In this document: one piece after another, positions 10,332 to 21,679 of the stretch | Numbering within the stretch: the first letter of the stretch is position 1 | Layout: each line of letters opens with the position of its first letter | Made by a program: the position numbers and the translations under genes | NCBI GenBank assembly: GCA_014529385.2 | Contig: CM043953.1 | Coordinates: 116,026,549 to 116,090,548 of the forward strand | Source of the DNA: Adiantum capillus-veneris | Taxonomy: Eukaryota > Streptophyta > Polypodiopsida > Polypodiales > Pteridaceae | Length of the DNA stretch: 64,000 nt | Reading direction: 5' to 3' | Notes under the pieces: generated by a model | What the model was told of the DNA's origin: nothing | The model's database searches: none | The model's input: only the letters and a program-made list of their open reading frames with translations

Positions 10332-10770
10332 GTGTGTGTCACACAGACACTCTCACAAGAAAATGGTGAAGAAAAAGATAGAAGTTGTATAGAGCAAGAG
10401 CACTCCTTAATTGGATAATAAGAGAATGATTGGGTTTTAGGTTACATTAGCTTTTATATAACCTTGTCCGTTCAAACATAGGCGCCCACTTAAATCCTTA
10501 TCTATTTCACGTTGTGGTGCACCTTTCATTGGCAATTACCCAATCACTTAATCCTACATACACTTGATTGACAAGCCCAACCTATGACTACAGCAACACC
10601 AAATGATAAGAGTTAACCCACCGACATAGGTTAATACTAGGGGATAGAAAATCTATTCTTTATGGTTATCCAATTGAGCACACAATAGTCCACACACATT
10701 CTATAAGTACCATCTCTTTTGTACTATTAGTACGAGTAAACAAAATGGAGATGAACTAAGCCTTACTATG
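10016..10770 (-). repeat. LTR fragment with PBS of another gypsy-type element
   Basis: The minus strand of 10016-10034 reads TGGCACCATTGCTTGGGAA, close to the TGGCGCCGTTGCCGGGGA-type PBS common in plant gypsy elements. An LTR-like TG edge follows at 10039. A TATA-like TATATAAA (10453-10460, minus) and a (CT)n tract (10252-10329) lie inside. The far LTR edge is unclear, near 10.77 kb, where coding remains of a different element begin. Only about 300 bp of leader survives to the left. Confidence 0.5.
10252..10329. repeat. (CT)n microsatellite
   Basis: About 39 uninterrupted CT units inside the LTR fragment. Confidence 0.95.
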
Positions 10771-11395
10771 GCTAATTAGAAGGTGAACTACTAGGTAGAA
10801 GCTCTATGGTATGATCATCTTGTCCACTTGTGGGAGGCAATTTGCTAGAAATGCCATCCGTAAACACATCTTGAAACTCATTTAAGAGATCAAACATTTT
10901 TTATTCTTTAGTTTCACTACACACTTTTTAAGAACACATGCAATTCTTAGACTCTTTGACAAAAAACATTTAGCAAGAAATAGAGATTTTTATCACTTTG
11001 TCAAAAGCTTGAGTCTATACAGCTGGTATCATGTGCTACCTGCATTGTTCACATCAAGCGTTAGCTTTTTGCCTCTATAAGAGAAGAGAACTTTTCTTTT
11101 AGGGAACTTCATAACGGCAGCGATGTGATCAAAGCATGGTGCTCCTAGAATAACATCTTTATGATTGAGTGGGGAAATAAATAAATATTCTTTATCTACA
11201 TAACTTTGCACATGGAGCCTTAGTTTTCCAATCAATGAATTGAGTAAAGCCTCTTGCTCCTTGAAAGCACCATCACTTTCATAGCATCCCTCATCTCAAA
11301 GTCAAGGATCCCTATCTTGGTAGCTAGCTTGACAAAGATGAAATTTTGGGTGGATCCAGTATCAAAAAGTATGAGAGCATCATGCTCTCATACTT
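10770..11395 (-). pseudogene. pol: Gypsy protease and RT start, truncated (third family)
   Basis: On the minus strand the segment near 11370-11290 reads 'LFDTGSTQNFIFVKLATKIG', with the retropepsin DTGS active site at 11352-11363. The frame 11235-11029 continues with 'HKDVILGAPCFDHIAAVMKF', the C-terminal half of a retropepsin. Near 10860-10770 the sequence encodes 'IELLPSSSPSN', which resembles the conserved 'IELxPGxxPP' lead-in to RT. The rest of pol is lost at the junction with the LTR fragment to the left. Stops are scattered through the region. Confidence 0.65.
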
Positions 11396-12993
11396 TTTCC
11401 CAAGCATAAGAGAGTGGTGATCCTTTGCAATGACCATCCTCTTGTGGAGCTTCCATAGTGGCTACTCTAGGAAGTTCATTGCATTCACTTCTCTTTGGAC
11501 AAACACGAGATACATGTCCTTGCTCTCCACACTTGACGCATTTGTTATCCTTGCAATAACATTCTATCTCTTTAGGTGAGAGCTTAGCTTTACCTTTGTA
11601 GTCTTTTTCTTTGGCCTTTGATTTTTTGTTGCCAATAGCTTTGGAAGAGCTTTGAGCTATATTGTTCTTTCCCTTTTGCTCATGTTGCTCCTGGCTACCA
11701 TTAGTTTGGAGCCCTTTTTGCCTCATTACAGATTGTAGATCTGTAATCTACATGTTGAGCTCTTTCCATAGATATGTTACATGATATGGTTTTATCGTTA
11801 TATTTTAAATTTGATTTTGGGGAGAAATTTTGAATTCAAATAAACTAGCCGTGTTGCACATTTGAATTCAAAAACTATCCTTCGATTACTTTCTTTTTAA
11901 TACTAAAGGTTTGAGTTTCTTAAACTGCCAAATAAAGAGGCCCTCCTAGACCCCATTCTCTTCCTAATGTATAGACAGTGGCTTTGAGATGTAATTCCCA
12001 AAACTTGTCTATATACTTTTGAATAGACTTGTAGGGTGCCATTTTCAAGCTTTGTCATTCTGTAAGGACTTTGTCTTTAGTGTTGCTTGAGAGAAATTGC
12101 TTCATGATGGAAGTCCTCATAGCCTTCCAAGTTTTTAAAGGTTCTCCTTATGCACAGAGGCCTACCCACCATTGACGGGCTAATTTTTGAAAATGCATTG
12201 AACGTTCAATAGCTTTGAAGATTCAGAGAATTCTTCACTCCCAAACACCGTGTCAAATTGTTGGATGAAAGCCAACACTTTGTTAGTTGCTCCAAAGGTT
12301 CCATCATAGGTAAGGAAAGTGATGTTCTTTGCCTCCTCTTTGAATTTCTTGAGCTTCTATAACCTCTTCATGCTGCATAACTTCTCCGCTTGCCTCTCCC
12401 CTTGGTTTTCTTTGCTGAAGATTTGCTACTCTCATTATAGGAAGATGGCAATGATGAAGAGGAGGAGGAAGAAGAGGAGAGGATGGTGATTGGTTTCTTT
12501 GCTTTCTCCTTCTTGATTTTTCTTCCCCCTTCTTTGGATTTGCATGAGAAGGGGTACTAGACAACCTCATTTTTTTCTTAACAAGGCTAGGTGGCCACTT
12601 TGTCGTCCTTCTCCTTGGTGTTGCATTTCTTTTAGAGGTAATGGGAGTATCACTTCCATGTCTCTCCTTGGAAATCTCATGATGCAATGCACTATCTTTT
12701 GAGCTTTGTTGAGGAAGTTCCTCATGTATCCCTTCTTCTTTACTCAAAGACGTTTCTTTCTTAGAGGTCTCGTGAAGAGGCCTCTCAAGAACTCTCTCTT
12801 CTTGGGCACTTGGAGGAACTTGAAGATGATGAATTTGGCCTTGTACCTCTGCTTGCAAAGTTGGATTTCCCATAGCTTCTTGAAGCTTTTCAACAAGGTA
12901 GCTGATAATGCTTTGACCCTCATTTGTGGCTACATCATGAGCCAAGTTCAAGTTGTCAATATTAATCCTACTTTCATGGTTACATTGTGCCAT
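11388..12993 (-). pseudogene. gag: Gypsy gag with zinc knuckle (third family), frameshifted
   Basis: The gag start is the Met at 12993 ('MAQCNHESRINIDNLNLAHD'). A basic and Ser/Pro-rich region follows, then a capsid-like segment in another phase ('FKEEAKNITFLTYDGTFGAT', about 12350-12290, and 'VLAFIQQFDTVF'). The nucleocapsid at 11388-11726 has CVKCGEQGHVSRVC, a C-x2-C-x4-H-x4-C knuckle, preceded by a Lys-rich stretch. At least two frameshifts and several stops break it. Related gag pieces occur at 16439-17040 and 35464-35800. Confidence 0.7.
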
Positions 12994-13375
12994 GATTAAA
13001 GTTCCTTTTTTGTCTATGATTACTTTTTCTTTGGCACCTCAAAACCTTGATTTTTAATCCTCTTAACCCTTAAAAATCAGCTCTTAAATATTGACACCCG
13101 TGGCTTAGAAAATTGTTAGTTGCAGATAGTGGTGGAGAGGGTTTGACATTGCTAAGCCAACACTAGTTCCTATCAAGCTTTCTACTAGCTCAATAATAGT
13201 TAAGCCTTAAACAAACTCCATTATTAAGTCTATAGCTCTCAACGGTGTACCACAAAACGTGTAACCAGGAATGCCAACCAAGATAATAAATCCCTATCCC
13301 ACTTAGCCAAGGCATTGAAAAAGCTCTAGCATTTCATGGAATACTCTCTTTTTAGTCAAGAAAAGAGAAACCAAT

Positions 13376-13387
13376 AGCTCTGATACA
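13376..13387 (-). promoter_or_regulatory. Primer-binding-site remnant, initiator-Met type
   Basis: The minus strand reads TGTATCAGAGCT, one base different over its core from the common TGGTATCAGAGC site for initiator tRNA-Met. It sits directly next to a TG edge at 13390, as expected for the 5' LTR of the minus-strand element. Confidence 0.5.
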
Positions 13388-13389
13388 AA

Positions 13390-15232
13390 TGTCAAAGAAT
13401 CTAATTACTTCATGCAATCACAATGGATTTAATTAGTGAACTAAAGAATGATCCTTTAAGAGAAGTCTTTTGAGGAGACTTGTAGGTTGTGCATGGCTAA
13501 GTTCATAGCATCATTAACACAAAACAACTTAAAAACCAAGAAACATAACACAAAAGAACTTAGCAATCTAAATTGACAACTCTTAGAGGACCAAAATGTT
13601 TTGGAGCCAATCCCCTCCAAAAGAAATTGTATTATAATTATCTCAATTTGAAAGCTTGAATTACAATACATACGTGTTCATTCTAGAGCTTCTTTGAATG
13701 CATGGAGATGGAAAGGCTCCATGATTCAAGCACACAAATTAACCTCAAACCTGACAAGAGATTATCCTACTCTTCTTCCCAAGCCCTAAACACTCTAGAG
13801 GGGAGAAAGAACTACAACGAAAGAGAGCAATGAGGTTGATGAGAAGTATTTTTAAAGCATGAGCAAAATTAGATCAATACACCTGCTCTATGAATAAGCT
13901 TTAACACTAGGTTGGTAACCTAACAGGACATAAAAGTGTCCTTTCAGGGTTTTGAAAAAAACCTCCAAAACCATAGTAGATCCACTCATTTAGTAAAATC
14001 CTTTTACGAGGTTATAGTTCAAGGCCTACTACACATGTAAAAAATAAGAAACTTGTAAAATTTATAATCTTTTGGTCACACTAAGCCTCCAAAGTTGATG
14101 GACCAATACATTTTCATCAAAACAGTCATTTCTTACGTTTTGTTGCATAAAAATATGATTAGGGATTTTTGTAGGACTTGAGATAAATTCCCTAGTTAAC
14201 TTCAATGGGTTGGTGATCAGAACATATGATTGCTTCTTACTCACTATTTTTTTGTTTTGCCAAAAGAAATAGGTACAAAAAAGTTGAATTTTTACCATTC
14301 TGCAAACCTATCATCAAAGTTTCTATAGCCACGCTCAATACAAATAATATATGCATGTTTTCTTAGTTCCCTATTGTCCTTTAGGGTCATAAGGAGCCAT
14401 GGAGCATGTCAAAAGAATAATACATCTCTTACCAAGGGGAATCTTGGGGACAAGGATGAAGTGCTAAATACAACAAACATGAAAAAACTGGGTTCAACAT
14501 TATGAGTTGTAGAATCCCATAAAAACTATTCAACATCTAGCCAAATTTGATCCTTATGACTAGATATGGTTACTACCTACAAAATGCATGTAGTTGTCAC
14601 AAGAAACTAAGAATATTGAAAAAGCTATACTTGATATACTAGAATGTTTCGTTTTCTTCTATAATTGAAAAAATCAACCATCGTTGTCTACTATGCAAAA
14701 TAGGGTATTAGGTGCCCCAAAAATCAAGGAATATTAGCTTTATGTTACAATATGCGACATAGAAAATCAAAACTACATTTGGATATCATGAAAGCCACCA
14801 AAAAAATCATAGAAGAGCTGAAATTGGCTAAAAAAAAGGATTTGACAATTTTTGTAATTTGGTCATAGCTTACAACTTTAACATTTATTTCTCCCTAGAA
14901 GCATCAGGACATGTTGAGGACTACTAAAGATATTTCTCTAGCATTATAGACCTCACAAACATGAATTCTAGAGTGGTAAAGTTGCAAAAAGTTGAAAAAA
15001 GCCAAAAACAGGACCCGTTTTTTCACACAGTTTAGGTTTTGAAATGTTGTGCAAGGACAAGGTTAGAGATGGAATTGATATTCCAAAAAAATGTCGAGTT
15101 GTTTTCAGCTCATGAGACAACTTTCTAGACAGATAGCACCTCAAAATCCATTTTGAAACTCTTGACATAATTCAAGGAAAATGGTCACTTAACAGGACAT
15201 AAAAGTGTCTCATTACCAACCTAGTGTTAAGA
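13390..15232 (-). repeat. Probable 5' LTR region of the third gypsy family
   Basis: Begins at the TG after the PBS remnant. No coding features. It contains an AT-rich TATA-like stretch near 13846-13858 (minus) and text typical of long plant LTRs. The right edge is not defined; the matching 3' LTR was not found. An inverted pair of words bounds 13903-15230 (separate entry), so part of this interval may be a nested element. Confidence 0.35.
13903..15230. repeat. Long-range inverted repeat with inner direct repeat
   Basis: The 18-mer 13903-13920 (ttaacactaggttggtaa) is the exact reverse complement of 15213-15230. Just inside, the 20-mer taacaggacataaaagtgtc occurs in the same orientation at 13923-13942 and 15190-15209. 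The inner word is itself partly palindromic (GGACA...TGTCC). The arrangement could be the ends of a 1.3-kb non-autonomous DNA element or an old rearrangement. No clear target duplication was seen. Confidence 0.55.
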
Positions 15233-16438
15233 GTAGCTAAAATATTGGTGAAGGAGAGAGAAAGTGTGAATGCACTCACTTGCTTGTATTTGCATCCATA
15301 GCAAAGTTCTTGAGCAAGGAGGTCACCTCTTGAGCTCCCATGTGAGAAAGGGAGAAAAGGAACTTGCTTGGCCGCACACACATGAGAGAGGGAGTTCTAA
15401 GGAGCCCAATCCCATGAGCTCCTCCTTTTTTGGTCCATCTTCTCACTTGCTCCCACTTACTTGAGTCTCAAAATGGGTTCCTAGTAATGGACCAATCAAA
15501 ATAAAGAGGTTAAAGGCAGCTTGGTGGATGCTTGGACACTTGGAAACCTTTCCCCACTTGCAAAACTTGTGCCCTCCCTTCCTTAGACTTAATTGTGACC
15601 TAGATACCACTTACACACTTTTCCTTTATCAGTTAAGCACATGTGAGCTAATGAAGACATGTGTCCTAGTCAATTTGACCAGGGGGACTAGAGCAAACTT
15701 ACTAATTATGTAAGGGCTGAACAAACTTGAGCTTTTGGATTTTTACTTTTATTAATTAATGAACATAGTCCTACATTAAAATAGCTAACTCATGTGCAAG
15801 GCCTTTGCAACATCCTTTGGAGGCTTATGAGGTTGCCCTGGTCTAGAGTCAACCTGCTAATTTAGGACCTGTTAAATTAGGAAAAAAAATTAAAACCTTT
15901 GAGTTCAACATTGGGCTTTTAGATCCATCACCTCTTGTGTTAAACATTTAGAACACCCTTTAGAGATGCCCTGGAGCAGATCGTAAAACCTACTAAATTT
16001 AGAATCTGCTAAATTTTGACTATTTTGGTAAACTCCAAACTTACCATAGAACCTCCCAGGCTTCATACATGGAGTCTAAAAAGTAAATTTGATCATTCAA
16101 AACTTACATTGCTAGTTACTATTCTTAGACTCCTATAATTGTTGTAGCCAACCCTCTTTATCTTGTACCTTTGGTGAAGGCTACTTGGGATAGTATTATC
16201 CTCCCTTGACCCATATCTTTAGCTAAGGTGAACCATTTAACAATTATCCTTGCTCTTGAATAGACTTCTACCCTTTGGACCAAAGCCTTGGTTGAAAAAG
16301 CCTATAAGCACTTAATGAATTTCACTTGTTCTCTTTTTATTTTTCCTAGACTTAAGTAGCCAATTTCAGATGGATCAATACTTTTAGAGTTTAAGAAATT
16401 AATTTTAATGACCAAAGATGTCACAACTCAATATCAAT
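15233..16438. other. Non-coding interval
   Basis: AT-rich sequence with no convincing gene, RNA gene or repeat boundary. The reading frames at 15270-15464 and 15528-15713 lack recognisable features. It is probably retroelement LTR or leader sequence between the 15.2-kb inverted repeat and the gag fragment at 16.4 kb. Confidence 0.4.
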
Positions 16439-17040
16439 TTAACAACTTAAAAATTTGTTACTTGAAATGGTTGGTTTCATGTTTGCCTTCTTTGTTGCAT
16501 GTGCAATGAGGTTGGAGCAAGATCTAAGAGGCACCAAAAGTACCGTCATAAATGAGAGAAGAGATGTTCTTTCCTCCCTCCTTAAATTGCTTGAGTTTGT
16601 GGGACCTTTTTGAAATGGCATAGGATCTCCTATGTCCTCTCCTTTGATTTTCCTTGATGGAATAGTCGCTACTCTTATCAAAAGAAGAAGAAGGTGATGA
16701 AGATGGAGAAGAGGGTGACCTCTTTATCTCCTTTTTCTTCTTTGAATTCTTCTCTTCTCTCTTTGATTTACGGTGAGGAGAACTATGCGGTGATCTCTTT
16801 CTCTTTGTTTGAGATGGAGATCTCTGTGCTTGTCTTGTTTGTGGCCCCCACATCTTCCATAGAAGCATTGAGGGATTCACTTCTTTCTCTCTCCTATCGA
16901 GAAAGATCTTCATGTGGAGCATGGCCCCTTCTCTTAGATGGAGATGCATCTTCAAGTAGTGAATGTCAAAAGCTCTCTTTCTCTTTGTTGGAGTTGGAGA
17001 TATTTGTGCTTGTTGTCTTTGTGGAGCCACATCTTCCATA
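16439..17040 (-). pseudogene. gag: Gag fragment, third gypsy family
   Basis: The minus-strand frame has a Lys/Arg/Ser-rich tract, then 'HKLKQFKEGGKNISSLIYDG', which matches 'KLKKFKEEAKNITFLTYDG' of the gag at 12.3 kb. An upstream piece, 'YLKMHLHLREGAMLHMKIF', also occurs at 35.6 kb as 'YLKMHLHLREEAMLHMKIF'. This is an isolated gag piece with no protease or pol next to it. Confidence 0.65.
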
Positions 17041-17398
17041 GAAGCATCAGGGCCGGGGATTTCATATTGATATAATTACATAAAATTTCATGTAATTACA
17101 GAGTGTTAATGACATATTTACAAATTAACACTTAACATGATCACAAATGAGCAAGTCACAGATGACCTGGTGACCCTCAAAAGACCCATCGAGATCCTTC
17201 ATTACCCCTGCGGGCCCGCCGAGTTGTGTACATATCCTTGCAAGCCAGCAAGGATACCTTCACGCCGCAGCGGGCATGATAATACTATATGAGTGCGGCC
17301 CCGGGGCACCCTAGGGCATTATTTTTTTGAGAGCTTGTGAGAGAGTTGGATCTTTCTACAGCTTTCACAGGTACTGGACGAGGAGAGAGGAGAGAGGG

Positions 17399-17996
17399 AG
17401 TTGTGTGGTAGCTACTTTGCGTTGCAGTGCGCGGCAGTAGTAGAGTAGCCGACCACACAACTCAAAGGTGTGTGTGTGTGTGTGTGCGCGCGTTGTGTGG
17501 TAGCGTGCCTTGTGTCGTATTGCACGACAATAACAAGGTAGCTAGCCACACAACGTGTGTGTGTGTGTGTAAGGAATTCTAAAGAATGGTGCTTACCACA
17601 AGGGCATCACCTCGATGACACGGGGAGCATGATGTCCTTATGGTAAGTATTGCCTCACTATATTGGTACTACGTCGATAACACAGCAAGTTTAGTATCAT
17701 TATGGTGAGTCAACTTTCCTTCCCCAAACAAAAGAAACATATGGGCATCGATTGGTAACACGGCTATATGATGTTTGTATAAAAGTGATGGTTTCAGATT
17801 CAAATGACACTTGGTTGGTAACGCGGCTAGCTTGTGTCATTTGCTAAAATCATTCTAATTTTTGCATAAATACGGCGTTAAGGTTGTTGATTCGGCCATA
17901 TTAACGTAGTAGAAATTGTATGTGCATATGTCAAATGTAATTTGTGTGTGTTTACAAAATACTTGGTCGGTGATTCGACCGTGAAAAGTATTTTGT
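17399..17996 (+). other. Chain of stem-loops with a shared loop motif
   Basis: At least eight consecutive hairpins, each with a different stem. Arms: 17399-17409/17452-17462 plus 17411-17416/17444-17449; 17491-17504/17541-17555 with inner 17508-17518/17524-17538; 17592-17608/17631-17647 (15 Watson-Crick pairs of 17); 17654-17671/17692-17709 (15 of 18); 17739-17749/17770-17780 (7 plus 4 G-T); 17801-17810/17834-17843 (10 of 10); 17871-17881/17901-17911; 17954-17964/17986-17996 (11 of 11) with inner GGTCG/CGACC. Six of the loops (19-23 nt) share a core like GGTAACACGGC: GATGACACGGG, GATAACACAGC, GGTAACACGGC, GGTAACGCGGC, GTTGATTCGGC, GGTGATTCGAC. Non-canonical pairs are mostly G-T when read on the plus strand. 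Function unknown. Confidence 0.7.
17466..17572. repeat. (GT)n tracts between stem-loops
   Basis: Two GT runs (about 17467-17487 and 17554-17570) flank the second hairpin of the chain. Confidence 0.9.
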
Positions 17997-18617
17997 TTAC
18001 ATTCTCTCTCTCTTTTTCTCTTTTTCTCTCACTATCTTCAAAACGAAAAATTTAACAGTAGTTGTCTGTTTTTGTCGTTTTTAAATAAAATGCTCCAGAC
18101 AATATCTCAAGAATTCTTTTTGTAAACTTAGAGTATGCTAGGTAAGGTGATTATAAAAAATATAATCTATTACTTATGAACACAAACTCACATGAAATTA
18201 TCCTCATAACAAGCACTTGCGCTAAGTGGCTAATGTTGACCTATATAGATAATTTAGAGCTAGACATTAACTTTGTCATATTGGGGAACGAGGCTTTGAA
18301 AGACCAAAAATTAGCCCTTTGTTAGCATTTTTAACATTTGAGTTTTTGATTTGTAGCGCATATTTGGCATAAGAACTAAGATTCGTGGCTTGAGTTTCTA
18401 ATAAAACAAGTGTATTGCTATTTATAAAGCCTCAAAGTTATGCAAGACATCTCTCTCTCTCTCTCTCTCTATCGATAATCTTGAGTTTTGACTTGTTTTG
18501 CTTTGTAAAAGTTTGCTTTTGTTTTTCGAATCGATAATTTGATAACATGGTGTCGTGTGTAAGTGGTATGTTTATTGTAACTATATTTATTTGAATTGTT
18601 TTTGTCTTGTTCAGTTC

Positions 18618-20099
18618 AAAAATGACACCCAATCAGAGAAAAATCATCATGAGAGATATTGCAAAGAATGTATAGGAGCTATGTCCTCATGCGCAGAAGA
18701 AAGAATCCATCAAATAAACAAGAGCGATATTTTCATTAAAGATTGTATCAGCGCAATCTAGGAGAACACTGATTGCAGAATACGGATTGAAGGCCGATCT
18801 GAGTTGCAAGTATCGGACAATATCAGAGAATTTGATCCCCACCATAAAATTAGGACAATTCTTGGAAATATGAAGATATGTATTAAAGACTTAAAAGATG
18901 AAGTTCCCTCCAGTTGTGACAATGCTAAGATGGAGTTATGGGATAAAAAGTGGGAGGAGCAGAAGGTAAAGTCAACGAGAGTGAAACTTCATGATCAATT
19001 GACTTTGCCTAAATGTGTGAAGTTGTCACAAGACGAGCTGAGTGCTATTGGTGGTTGCACAGACGCTAGTGGGACGAGAGCATTAATCCGTACGGCACTT
19101 AATGCAAAATGTGCACATTTGATAGGCATTCCCCATGAAGCATTGGTGGAAGGAACTATGCTTGGAGCTAGCTCGTTTGGTATATGTTACCTTTACACAA
19201 TTAAAGGCATCTCTTTTTCTCAGAACACATTTCTTATGTAGATAAACTGTACAAGGGAGGAGCGTCTGCAAAGCTTGACAGCTTCCAAACAGAGCAAGGG
19301 ATGCAAATTTTGTATCCATCAATAGTTAGATACATTAGATTCACCATAGAGGCCCCTTGGATTACAATATTTGCATATTACAATGGTGGCACGGTGGAGG
19401 ATTTAATGTGTCAAGTACATTTCTTGCAAGGTGCTTTTTGTTGTTGTATGCACATATTACAACACGGTTGGAAACAATTACCAGCTACAAATGAGCAACC
19501 TTGAGCGATACAACATACAAGGATCAAAGCAGTAGTAGAGCATATGCCAGCTATTCTGCACACCCTGGCTAATGACCTCGCAGTTGCTCACTTGGATGGA
19601 GTAGTACACTATGATTTTCATCCATACAATGTTGGATTGGACTTTACTCGTGCAAATAAACCTCGCATTGGCATTATTGATTGGGGCATGATGGTTAGTT
19701 CCCTGCAGAGCATGTGTCCCTCAACTATGTTGGCACAATGTTAGATCTTTAGAATCATTGGGAGTTGCACGAGGACTAGGTGACCGTGAGTTACAAAAGA
19801 GACCCTGGATTGCACCTAAGATGTATGATCCAGAGTGTGATAATGCATACACAAAATCCACCAACATATATGCTTTAGGTTTTCTATTTGACATGCTCAT
19901 AGATTACTGGAAATCCACACAAAGAGTATACTTTAAAGATTATGTGTTCATGCACCCTCATAACGATGCGCTCAACGCACTTCAAGTGAAAGTGGACACA
20001 TGGTTGAAGGATCGTGATGCTAGAAGAAATGCTTCAGATATTTTGTTATATTTAAAGAGCATCTCAAAACAGATCCTAGACTTGTGCAACGCCCACTAA
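18618..20099 (+). pseudogene. Protein-kinase-like pseudogene
   Basis: A plus-strand series of frames encodes a kinase fold in order. These are a glycine-rich loop 'LGASSFGICYLY' (near 19165), a catalytic loop 'HYDFHPYNV' in the HRDxxxxN position (near 19610), 'IIDWG' in the DFG position, 'WIAPKMYD' in the APE position and 'TKSTNIYALGFLFDMLI' as helix F. About 180 N-terminal residues before the kinase domain have no family I recognise. It is broken by a stop at 18759-18761, a frameshift near 19220 that removes the VAIK lysine region, a stop at 19502-19504 and a frameshift near 19690. The atypical Tyr for Arg in HRD and Trp for Phe in DFG may be original. It sits just after the stem-loop chain in the same orientation. 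Confidence 0.75.
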
Positions 20100-20640
20100 T
20101 TGAACTAACCCCATATTTTTTTCTGCCATGAAAACGATGAATTTATATTGATTTTGTTACATACAATGTCGTATCGACTTCTCATGCAAAGCAATTGTTT
20201 TGTAATTGTGTTTCAATATGTTTTGTTGAATGCAATGTGATTTCAACATCTATTTGCTTATATGGTCTTTTAATAATGTTGGTGGTTACTCTAGTATGCT
20301 TTGTAATTGTCTTAAATGACAATTGGTATGTTAAGAACCAAGATGTTCAAAATCACCGTGATTTCAGTATCTACCTGGTTTTGTAATTAGTTTCAATACG
20401 TTTTGGTGAATGCAATGTGATTTCAACATCTAATTGCTTCTATTGTCTTTCATCGTGATTTCAGTATCTACTTGGGCTTATTTTTTGTTTATAATGTTGA
20501 TATATACAACTCTTTTTAGAAATGTTGAGGGTTACTCACTTTTCACTAGTTTTAGCTGAATCACAAGTGAGTTTTGATTGCCAAGTTGCAGAGATATTAA
20601 ATAATTTTTCTTCTTTTTAATTTCAGATCTCACATTGACA

Positions 20641-21679
20641 TGGCTGAATAAGAACAAGCATGTGGCACGCAAGCTGAAGCACCGGCTGCACCGCCCCTAC
20701 CACCAGATCAACAAGCAGTAGTGAATGCATTCACACGCATGAAATCTTTAGCACATGGTATGTCAACAACACAAGAGACATGGACTACCCGTCGTCTTTT
20801 GAAATGGGCAAATCCAAATCACGCGCAATGGAAAGATATCAACAAAGACATTACAAAGGAGATGATAAAGACTATATGGCCATGTGAAGACTCAGAGCAG
20901 ATGGAAGGTTTTAAAATGTCAACACAATGAAATAAGAGAAAATGTTGAAAGAATATATCTAAAAATTTGTTGACATCCGCTACACAATGCAAATTGTGCT
21001 TTATACTTTGCCAAAATGTTATACGCGCACTTTGGTCTTTGGACTCCCGTAGATTTCTCTTCTAAAGAGACAACCGTGGCTACACACGACATAAGAGAAA
21101 ATTGTGTGACATTTACACGTGAAGAATTGGCACTCATAGTTCAAGGTGCAGATATAAATGTGAAGAGTGAAAAAGAGATTTTGAAGAATGAGCTTGCAAA
21201 AAGACGTTGAAATAAAGCGTCCTTTAGCAGTCAGCACAACACCCCAAGCTTCACAAGCTAGATTTGAAAGCCACCTGGATTGCATAAGCTAGGATGTACA
21301 CAACTTGACACAATGTGCAAATGCTCCGCTAGTTTAGGGGACACACATCAGTCACCTGGTTATGCATCCAAAGTTGCTTCCTCCTGCATCACAATCTGGT
21401 GGTGCATCATCTTCTTCATAATGTCCAATATGTTTTAAATCTTTTGACAGATGGAGTGGTTACTACACATTATCGTGTGGCCACTATTATCATTTGATTT
21501 GCTTAGTTTGATTAATGCAAACAGATTGTCGATGTGGAATTTGCTCACAAGAGATTCCACAGAGTTTATACTACCTGCTTGGAATGGGTAACGAATATAA
21601 ATTCAAGCAAGCTCGACCAAGCACTCCAAGTACAATTAGAAATTTATTTAGTGATGAAGATGCACACTCAGAAAAATGA
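20641..21679 (+). pseudogene. RING-finger protein remnant
   Basis: A splice-acceptor-like 'ttttaatttcag' precedes 20627. The first part encodes a Pro/Ala-rich start and 'TTRRLLKWANPNHAQWKDIN' in one frame, a middle part lies in another frame (21016-21210), and the end (21422-21679) carries a RING pattern. That pattern runs CPIC, then 'LSCGHYYHLIC' giving C-x-H-x2-H-x2-C, then 'CRCGIC'. An in-frame TGA splits the RING after the sixth ligand. It may be the 3' exons of the kinase-like gene 500 bp upstream or a separate gene. Its end overlaps the 3' end of the convergent hAT gene. Confidence 0.6.

Noticed and set aside
10156-10418. Ser/Leu-repeat frames on the plus strand
   Set aside because: They come from the (CT)n tract in an LTR fragment.
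17399-17996. Hammerhead ribozyme or integron attC-like sites
   Set aside because: The loops contain GATGA-like words but lack the CTGATGA and GAAA core arrangement, and attC-type core sites are not present; a plant nuclear context also argues against integrons.
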